From Amphimedon queenslandica (Eukaryota; Porifera; Demospongiae; Haplosclerida; Niphatidae), in the NCBI RefSeq assembly GCF_000090795.2, contig NW_003546268.1:129590-193589 (forward strand): a stretch of DNA of 64,000 nucleotides, given 5' to 3'. The number at the start of each line of letters is the position of its first letter. Position 1 is the first letter of the stretch. Under the pieces are notes generated by a model that saw nothing but the letters and a program-made list of their open reading frames with translations, was not told the DNA's origin and made no database searches. Both the position numbers and the translations under genes were made by a program. Shown here in pieces: positions 55,738 through 64,000 of this stretch.

Positions 55738-56673
55738 TATCCTATGAAGCTCAAAAATATATATAAACCTTACAAACTACCAAAGGGTAGAAAGAAGGTA
55801 GGGTTGGTAACTTTCGTATGGGCCACACCCCCTAAGCTTGCAACACAAATAAATGGTGGTCAAACTGAACCCGAGGCTAGCAGAGCTGCATTTCCCCCGA
55901 GCATGGGGTCCGCCTCCACACAGCAAATTGGTCCGCCCAGTCCCTAGGACTTAAACCTAACAATGTATCCTACGGCCTACTCCTAGAACCTAACCTACAC
56001 CCTAGAAGCTAACTAACTCCTATTATTATACTAGGATTTGGACGGACCATAGCTGTGGCACAATCAGCTGCTTGATAAATAGGTATGCTGCATTACCTAT
56101 GCAACTCGGGTCAGGCAATTACCCACCATGCGAGCCTTTGTGAGCATTAAGGCTTGCAGCAACAGAAGATACAAAATAATGAATTAGGGGGAGTGTGGGT
56201 CAAAGACCCTGCCCATACGAATTTCACGCCTCACAGGCGGAGAATACAATAATAATAGACACAAACACATAATAGAGGGAGGGAGGGAGGGAGAGATTGA
56301 AGGGAGAGACAGAGAAACAATAACACACAGAGCAGCCAATAATACTCAGAGCAGCCAGCAGCCAATAATACTCAGAGCAGCCAGCAGCCAATAATACTCA
56401 GAGCAGCCAGCAGCCAATAATACTCAGAGCAGCCAGTAGCCAATAATACTCAGAGCAGCCAGCAGCCAATAATACTCAGAGCAGCCAGCAGCCACTAATA
56501 CTCAGAGCAGCCAGCAGCCAATAATACTCAGAGCAGCAAGCAGGCAGCAGTGTGATTGCAACAAAAGCAACGCAATGTGCTAACAGCAAAGCCACGCCTG
56601 CCGACCAACCCTAGCCATGTGGCAATCAGTTCATGGATATTAACTTCGTTTAACCTATGTGCTTAAACTCCAA
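55738..56673. mobile_element. Foreign insert carrying a minisatellite
   Basis: It interrupts the inverted exon 10/11 copy. GC content is higher than the surroundings. A CGTATGGGCCACACCC phrase near 55820 is partly mirrored by TGCCCATACG near 56210. A 26 bp tandem repeat lies near the right end. No target duplication or coding domain was found, so the class is unknown. Confidence 0.5.
56326..56546. repeat. 26-bp minisatellite, about eight copies
   Basis: The unit AGCAGCCAGCAGCCAATAAT plus ACTCAG repeats about eight times with few changes (CAGTAGCC, CACTAATA variants). The units are contiguous without spacers. It lies inside the insert at 55738-56673. Confidence 0.9.
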
Positions 56674-56847
56674 ACAATTCAAACTAATAACTTTTTGGCA
56701 TGTACATGATCCTTAACTAATGATGCAGTCATTGATTGAATGTGTGGTACCATTACAAGTTATATTTTGTAATAAACTTTGATTGGTTTATAGCTAGGTA
56801 TTATACTAATACACATGTTACAGATATTGTTCTGTTACATTAAAACA

Positions 56848-57560
56848 GAGCCAGAAGCATATTATGGTTCAACATTTGGTGCATCTACTGAACCAATTGT
56901 TTATTCTGATGTAAAATGTGGAGGTTTGGAGGTGAGCCTTGACAAATGGGCTAAATCTGGCTATATTAATTTTACTTGAACTAAAGATAGGACTGCTGGG
57001 ACATTTGTATTGATGGTAACAGCTGTGACTGTAGTCTGAATATCTTTTATTGCTATATTTGTCACAACATTAAGTATAGTAATATTTTCTTTCGGTGTTC
57101 AGTTATTGCATGAAATTACATTTCTTTTTCTCATGTATTATGTTTTAGGATGCAGGAATGGTGATATTAGACTATCAAGCTATAAAAAATTTTGAAGGAA
57201 TTGTGCAAATTTGCCACAGTGTTCATAACATTTGGAGAGTCATTTCTGGAGAGGGCTGGACTAATGATAATTCATTAGTTGTTTGTCATCAACTTGGTTA
57301 TGATGAAAGTAAGAATACTTAAGCGTATATCCTTTTCTTATTAATAAATAGACCTAATGTTATTAAATATGGCAAGCAAAGATGAGCTGTATTTTTATCT
57401 AATGTTACATGCTGCAATGGAATGGAATCTTCACTGGATGACTGCATCAAAGTATTAAATTTGCTTAACATTGCAAAGTAATCTAATACAACTGATGCAA
57501 TAGCTGGAGTCACTTGCTTTGAAAGCGTTCAGCCTTCAGTGAATGCTAATTGTTTTAAAG
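56848..57560 (+). pseudogene. Direct duplicate of SRCR exons 12-14, decayed
   Basis: The exon 12 copy starts at 56848, the exon 13 copy at about 57150-57310 and the exon 14 copy at about 57355-57540, all in the order of the parent gene. Stops and indels occur (for example TTTACTTGAACT for FTCT and a shifted GGTTTGGAGG). The exon 12/13 junction here would read GGA (GATG|GT...AG|GATGC), unlike the TGA of the parent. Confidence 0.85.
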
Positions 57561-57912
57561 GTTCTTCTGTTATTGTACTCTGTATCCTGAATAGGTTTAT
57601 AATAATGTTGCTGCTACTTAATGTATAACTTTTTTTGAAGTTATATAATGAAAGTCTGCAATCTCATGCCTCTTCTTGCATAGCCTGTTAGTATGTTGCT
57701 ACAAAATGTATAATTTAGATCTATATGTGTTACATTGAATTTAGTATCACTACACTATAGCCAATAACAAGTAAACAATTATAGCTAAATTAACAACTTT
57801 ATTAATAACAAGAGTTAAGATGGGAAAACTGCTAGACATTTAAAGTTTTATGTATGCAGCATTGACAAAGAAACAATTAAAATTAACACATAACACATAA
57901 TGTGAATGATTG
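57561..57912. other. Intergenic, SRCR copy to beta-helix gene
   Basis: About 350 bp of AT-rich sequence holds the 3' UTR region of the minus-strand gene that ends at 57913. I see no further feature. Confidence 0.4.
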
Positions 57913-60900
57913 TCAGTTAATGAGCAATGGTTCTCTCACTTCATCATGAGGTTCAAAGAATGATCCACTCATATCAACACGAGCTGCCTCTTCTTGATTC
58001 TGTCGTGATCGACAATAAGACCAATACTTTCTAAACTTAATTTTTATCTTTTCCAATAGACCAGTTACCCATAAAATGTGTATAATGATTACACCAAGTA
58101 AAGATGCAATGATAACAGCATTAGATACAGTAATAATGATAATGAGTCTGTCTTCATTGTCACTTTTTATAAAGTAGAGGCTAGATGCATAAATAACAGC
58201 TGAAAATGAAAGGAGACACAAATTAAATATATTGAGTGACATCCTTTTAAAAGGCCTGGCCATAGACTCAACTGCAATATACACAGAGAGTATTGGTGAT
58301 GCTATTGCTATTCCAAGTAAAATGTCCTTTCCTCTAAAACAAGTATATATCACATACAGTAATATAACTATGAGTAGTCGTGTTACAAAAAAGAATTCCT
58401 TGTTTCGTTTGTAAGGAGCATGTATAGCTTCATATACAGGACATATATATTCTCTGATCCTGTAATTGATCCTCATTAGTGGCCTACCAGCTAATAATAC
58501 AGTCATGTATACACCTAATATAGGACCAACTATCAGTGATGTAATGATCATTAGTACTAGATGACCGTGTGTGCCATACTCAATTGTAGGATGCTTGTAC
58601 CAAACCTGCATTGGTTCCTCAGTAGTATTAGTGTATATGGTAACTGGTGTAAATACAGCCATTATTGATGTCAATAAATATGAGAAAGAGATGTGAACTC
58701 CAGTAACCAAGATTTGTATTGATGAATTGGCTATTTTATTGGAGATTTTTACTGAGAATCTACTGAGTACAATTATTCTCAGCAGAATACTTAATATATA
58801 AACTTGATACATCAAAACGAGACCAAGTTTCCATAGTTCTGTCATTCCATTGTATAAACATAATGAAAAACCAAAATGACTATGAGTCCAACTACTATCA
58901 ATTATGTTCATTCCTTTTTTATCAACTAATGGTGGATTAATAAATCCCAATATTTGCATACAAAATATGATGCCATTTAAACTACCAGTAGTTAGTGTCA
59001 GTTTGAGAATATAAAACAAGTAAATGAGAAGTGGACCAGACACTGCATGTATTATTAGTGTGAATAGCCACCAGTTACTACATTGCTTACATTCATAAGA
59101 TCCATACACGACACTATACCCAGGAGGACATTGTGAACATAAAAGACCTTCTCTATTATCAATACATAATGGTACAGAGTTACTAAAATCATCAGAGTCT
59201 GCTATTGCTACACTGCTATCATTGACTATCAGTTTAGTGTAACCACTTTTATACCTACAGTACACAATACAGTTTAATGCTGCACCAAACACAACAGTAC
59301 CATTAGACAACTTAGCTACACCAATCCACTCTGTACCAGTTCTTGTAATTGTAGAGATAGAGTTACCTGCTCCAGAGCTTATGTGACAATCAGGCTGATA
59401 GGAAGTACTAAGTTTACGTAATAATCTTGAACAGACACATTTACCTTCAGTAACATTCAATTCAAATCCTATGGGACAATCAAGCAACTTTATACCATTC
59501 AATGTCAGTCCTAATGAACCAGATGATACAATGATTGCTGATGATGAAGGATTAGGTTCATCTTTATTTTTGAGAAGTGTTATTGTAACTGAAGTGCAAT
59601 CTTGTTTTTCTAATAAAGCTTGATTCGCACTATTAGCTGATACTTGCCATGAAGGAACAGAATGAAAATTATCACGATCTATTGATAGAAAAGTTACTGC
59701 AGCATAACCATACTGCATTATATGTACATTATTGAATTTAGATCTATAGTTGTACACTGCTGCTAATAGAAGTTGAATATTTTGACCTGGACGTACAAAA
59801 ACACTTATATTATATTCTTTTTTAACATTAGATGTATTGTAAGGTACATCACAGAAACACAATGAAGTAGGTGGTACAGAAATGTTGTTATGCTGAGAAG
59901 AAAATGAAAACATTGTATTAGAATTATTCATTAAATTTATCCTGCCACTATTTGCCTCACATCCATAAATAGTGTTACTGTAGATAGAATTACCTGCCTC
60001 TGATGCTGTATTATCAATAAATGTCATCTTAATGTTAGTAATGTTATTGGTGTCGTTCTGAAACAGACATGTACTCTTATCAAGGTCTAGATCAGTAACA
60101 GCATAGATAGCACCACCTATTGTAAGAGCAGTATTGTTAATAAAAGCAGCATTCAATCCATTAGAAAGGAGGAAATAACTTAAACCTTGTACTGTAAAAC
60201 CAGTTCCCATGTATCCATTGTTACCAATGATGTTTAGCTGACCATTCAAATGTATCATTGTACTTCTGACATAAAAGATAGATCCAAAATTATATGAAAA
60301 ATTATTGAATCCACTGATATGAAGCCCATTGGTATTTACTATTTTAATCAGTTCAGTCCCTGTGTTACTATAGTCACTTTTTGTTCTAAAATTATTGTAG
60401 CCCAATATGTTATCAAGGAAAATGTTTAAAACTTCACCTTGAATTTGATTTTCAAAAGCATAAATACAGGAGCCTGCTAATGTAACAGTGGTGTTAGTAA
60501 AAACTGAATTATTGAAATTAATATTGGCTCTACTACCTAAAGAAGGGTTATACAAACCAATGAAAATTACACTTGATGGGTATAATTGAGGTCCATATAA
60601 GACAGTGTCATTAAAAACACTACTGTTGATATTTAATGGAGTACTGGTAGTATCGGAAATGTCAATCATCATGAGTAATGCCATATTTGATGCTGCATTA
60701 GATACAAAGCTAAGGTGATTGAATACTGTTTCACCATAGCTAGTTTTGTAATGAAGAAAGTACAGTAGGGTGCCTTGATTTCTGGTAAAATTAGTTTTAA
60801 AGATAGAAACAGTAGCTGGATAGTTTATTTGAGCATAAAGAACAGTTAACCCAACTGCACTTATAACAGATTTATGATGAAACTGCAGAATATGGCTAGT

Positions 60901-61639
60901 GCTAATGCTTTCACTATTTTCAGTTACTAATTACAGTGTGTATGTCAGTAATAATGTAATCCTGAGTGAAGTACAATAGAGCACCAGTACCAATATATGT
61001 ATTTTCAGAGATAATGTGATTAACAAATTTCCTTGACACACTAATAGTTAAGCTATTCATTGTTGCATTCACTGGGTTAATGGCTAGTATAGCAAAACCA
61101 TAATAATAAGTAATGGTAACATTTTCAATCAATAGAATATTAATGTACGGAAATAGTAACACAGCTGATTGATATTGAGTGAAATGAAATGGATATTCAG
61201 TAGAATTAATGACATCAATGATTGTACTGTTCTTTAAAAAACTACCACAACCTCTAAATACTAACCTTTGTAGTGTCAGGCTGTGTACATAAATGAAAGA
61301 AAATCCAGTGGTTTGCCAATGTAAGTGGTTACCAGGTTGATTACAGTTAATGGTAGCTGGTCCTGATGAATTACTGGTTATATTCAGTGAGTAGGTAGTA
61401 TTGATCATACAGAATGATACATTACCACTAATGTAATGAGTGATGTTAGTAGATAATACTACAAGTGTGTCCCTCACTACTGGTGGATTATTGTAGCACA
61501 AGAACTGTTCCAGCTCATTATCTTCAGTCACATCAATATCTTGACTGATACAACATTGAATCAAGAGAGAGAGACATATGAAGAAGAGATAGAAGGACAT
61601 AATTGTGTACGGTAGACTAGCTAAGGATTGCCTATTCAT
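57913..61639 (-). CDS. Beta-helix ectodomain, multi-pass membrane protein (one frame break)
   Basis: A single-exon-like coding stretch of about 1240 residues. The start is placed at ATG 61639 (MNRQSLAS) because a signal peptide follows (SFYLFFICLSLLIQCCIS). The ectodomain is rich in Asn, Thr and N-glycosylation sites. It has recurrent short strand units (NINSSVFNDTVLYG, NINFNNSVFTNTTVTLAGS, IYAVTDLDL) typical of parallel beta-helices. A Cys-rich patch CSQCPPGYSVVYGSYECKQC leads into about nine hydrophobic segments (for example LFTLIIHAVSGPLLIYLFYI, LVLMIITSLIVGPILGVYM, IIIITVSNAVIIASLLGVII) and an acidic tail. I do not recognise a named family. The frame is broken near 60923-60930: one frame ends at TGA 60922-60920 and the next is open from 60930 down, with no plausible intron. 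This is a sequencing error or a recent null. Confidence 0.65.
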
Positions 61640-61933
61640 TATTAAATACTCTAATTTGTTTTGTGAATATAACAATCTTATTTACAAACATATGAATGGC
61701 CTTGAAAGTGAATGAGATTATCAATAGAAGTATGAATAGAATAACACAATAGATTCTGTTTCACAAATGTTTAATGCCAATCAATAATTGTAATATACTC
61801 AATTTCCTTGTATGGATTACATTAGTGGCATGCATGTCACATGAACTGTACATAATGCTCTTTCAATCACCATTGAGTACCCTGGTTGGATTAAAACAGT
61901 CTGGTTAACTATATAGGTTAGTATAATGTTACA

Positions 61934-61971
61934 GCATAAGTACATCTTTATAACTAAAGATGTACTTATGC
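61934..61971. repeat. Perfect 17-bp inverted repeat with 4-base loop
   Basis: Arms GCATAAGTACATCTTTA (61934-61950) and its exact complement (61955-61971) enclose TAAC. A T run follows (TTTTTT from 61972). It lies about 300 bp upstream of the beta-helix gene start. It could be a MITE relic or an RNA hairpin; nothing more can be said. Confidence 0.8.
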
Positions 61972-62434
61972 TTTTTTGTAACTAAACAATACAAAACCCT
62001 CTTAAATCAACTCAAATTGAATTTTTTGCTGCTACTCAAAGCATTATGTTGTAGATACTTCATTATATATGGACTATATGGTTTATGTCATTATTTAAGG
62101 ACAACTCTCTTACTCTCACACTCTTTTTTTGCCTTTCAATGTAGAGTACATGAGCTACTGAATGATACAAACCCATCTGATATTCATGGAATTGTATGTA
62201 TTAAAGTAACAAATTGTAGTAAGTAGTAACTATTGCTGCTGCATTATTATCATTATTGTATTGCTACTTTTTTAAAAGTACATCTTATTTAAACCATTGC
62301 CAGGCACCCTCCCTGCTCACAGGTAGATTGAGTCTCTTATTACTGGAGCTAAATGGTCTGCCCTTCCTTTGAATTTATAAGTACCTGTATATAAAGGAAA
62401 GAAAACAACATTAGGAAAAGAAAACAAAAAAAAC

Positions 62435-62525
62435 TAACTCATTCTCTTCAGTCACATTAATAATATCTTGATTGATACCACATTGAATAAGGAGAGAAAG
62501 ACATATCAAAGGACATAATTTTATA
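62435..62525 (-). pseudogene. Relic of the beta-helix gene's 5' end
   Basis: About 90 bp resemble 61508-61605 (shared TCTTCAGTCACAT, ATATCTTGA, ACATTGAAT, AGACATAT, GGACATAATT), with a roughly 12 bp deletion. It is a decayed partial duplicate of the signal-peptide region, which suggests the family has local copies. Confidence 0.7.
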
Positions 62526-64000
62526 CCTCGATTTGGCTTCAATTTGATTTGATTTCCAATTTTACCCTGAAATTGACTTCTTCAAGGACTTATGCAGGAC
62601 CTCGTGAACCCAGAACAAAAAACTTTTAGGAGCTGATATGAAAAAATCTAAAAGCAAGGTCATCTAAATAATTGGGCGAAGCCCACTAAGATGAGTAGAG
62701 TTTGTTTGTTTGTTTGTCTGTCTGTACACGTACGTATTCCGTATGTCCTCTATATAGCCGCACATGCATAGCAGTGCAATAGATTCTAAATTTCAATATT
62801 TCATTGAAAATGGGAGTGGCCGAAAGATAATAAAATGGCGATCAGCACACGGGAATCAGAAGTCATGATTTTCCTACTTCCTAGCAACAAGATAAGGCAA
62901 AAACCCCGTCCAAAGACTTCTCCAACTGCTTGAAAAGGTTACAGGTGCAATTAAGTAACTATGAAACTTCTTTTTGTTGAGAAAATCAAACAAATGTCAC
63001 ATTTGTCACTGACTGCACTAAACTGGCCAGCCTTTTTATATCTTATGGCTATTTTAAAGTCAGTGTAGCAAGGCTTAAAGTAAAAAACAAGTCAGGAGTT
63101 TTCTAGCAGCACCATAAAGTTGAGATTCTGCTTTTCCCCAGCTAATAAATAATAATCTACGAGGCTGAGCCCTTGAATGTTTTACATTGTTTCTAGTAAA
63201 ACTTGGATTTAATTCTCTGTGTTTTAGATTTCAAGACAGAACACTTGTGGTGAACTCAAAGTTAACATAATAATATTTCTATGATTTCTTTATTAATAAT
63301 GTATTTTATACAAATGTAATTACTTATACCATGTGCTTATTCTTAGAGTTCTAGAACATTCTGATTTGTGTAGGTGCATACTGCATACACATGTATATAT
63401 ATTCTACCCTTTCATGTTTTTGTTCAGTTCTTCTTGTTCTTTTGTTTTTGTTCTGTTCTTGGTCCCTTCTGGCTCTGTTTCTTCTCTTTTTTATTTTGTT
63501 TGTGTTTGGAGTGATTGCCAACCGATGTGCTAATCATTTTATTTATTCAGTGTATTTAACACATTCTCACTGCCAATAAAAACTGCACCAGCACACATGA
63601 TGCAGGCTATGATTACAGTAGAGTGGCACAATAATAAGGATATTGTGTACTCAATACCCAGATTTATGTCACAAGCAGAAAATTGTTTTTTAAATTGTGG
63701 TCTGAAAAATAGAGCCTGTGATCCCAAAGCATAGAGCTTTTAATCCAAAAGTATATAGAGCATCTAGATGGATCCCAAATTTCTAATAATTACAATCACC
63801 AACACAGACTCATTAATTACTGGGTTTAGTATATGGTTTTCAAAGAGAGAAGCAGCAAAACTTTGACTATACTATGGTGCTTTGCAGGCCCTAAAAATTT
63901 TTTTGATAATACTAACAATAGTGTTAATGAGAATCAAATATTTTATTATTGTTATTCATTATGTCATCATCACTGCTGATGTTTTAGTGTAATTCAGGAA

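Larger units (their letters stand above)
55504..56815 (-). pseudogene. Inverted duplicate of SRCR exons 10-11, split by an insert
   Basis: About 55510-55738 is the reverse complement of SRCR exon 11 with flanking intron (53653-53880). About 56673-56815 is the reverse complement of exon 10 (near 53520-53660). Their order matches one inverted segment. Between them the phrase TTACCATA|ACAATTC is broken by about 935 bp of foreign sequence. The copy cannot be expressed as a receptor. Confidence 0.8.
61676..64000. other. Right-edge intergenic region
   Basis: No gene is recognised. It holds a perfect hairpin (61934-61971), a decayed copy of the upstream gene's signal-peptide region (62435-62525), and a GGGCGAAGCCCACTAAGATG block with TTTG/TCTG runs (62674-62725) that looks like a mobile-element end. 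Similar TGGGCGAGG words occur near 8680 and 29880. Short open frames at 63333-63579 are T-rich and not credible. Confidence 0.5.

Noticed and set aside
56326-56546. Regular repeat array that could suggest CRISPR
   Set aside because: The units are contiguous without unique spacers and the DNA is animal; it is a minisatellite.
63333-63579. Hydrophobic frames near the right edge
   Set aside because: They arise from a T-rich tract; no start context, exon structure or homology.

Overview
The window is animal nuclear DNA. Genes are split by many short introns (often 40-100 bp, AT-rich, GT-AG). The gene set is metazoan: a ciliary coiled-coil protein, WDR6, tankyrase, a VRK kinase, a Death/LRR protein, an SRCR receptor, and relics of eIF3a and a diacylglycerol kinase. 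The compact AT-rich genes, Death-fold/LRR and SRCR genes, an HSPA12-like Hsp70 and many MITEs suggest a demosponge, probably Amphimedon-like. The phylum is an inference from gene content, not from a marker gene.

Layout. 1-1984 (+): 3' end of CFAP58. 2118-10359 (-): WDR6, tail-to-tail with CFAP58. A 133 bp gap (10360-10492) separates its start from that of tankyrase (10493-19639, +), so the two probably share a bidirectional promoter. Tankyrase intron 23 (15662-18415) is packed with MITEs and degenerate repeats. 20757-22826 (-): a three-exon HSPA12-like Hsp70. 23.2-26.9 kb: a chimeric pseudogene block, a decayed DNA-level copy of the tankyrase 3' half joined to a copy of an EF-hand gene. It carries several transposon insertions, one a three-deep nest. 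28068-40035 (+): a VRK-family gene whose two complete kinase units join in one frame through a Gly/Arg-rich linker. The second unit has lost catalytic residues. 40.6-43.4 kb (+): eIF3a pseudogene. 43725-44290 (-): last exons of a DGK zeta/iota-like gene. 44.8-45.9 kb (+): second copy of the EF-hand block, keeping the empty site of the insertion at 25.2 kb. 46835-50138 (+): Death / two CARD-like domains / unknown domain / coiled coil / LRR gene. 51006-55115 (+): seven-SRCR membrane receptor with an apparent in-frame stop at one exon junction, followed by a partly inverted pseudogene copy of its last exons (55.5-57.6 kb). 57913-61639 (-): large secretory-pathway protein with a beta-helix-like ectodomain and about nine membrane segments, with one frame break. 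61.7-64.0 kb: no gene seen.

Conserved housekeeping genes (WDR6 for tRNA 2'-O-methylation, tankyrase for poly-ADP-ribosylation, CFAP58 for the axoneme) fill the left third. The right two thirds hold fast-evolving lineage genes, segmental duplicates and mobile-element debris. Summing the exons as called gives frame-consistent proteins of 1196 aa (tankyrase), 655 aa (Hsp70-like), 796 aa (dual VRK), 911 aa (Death/LRR) and 982 codons (SRCR, including the internal stop). Exon junctions were read by eye from GT-AG signals and frame, without transcripts.
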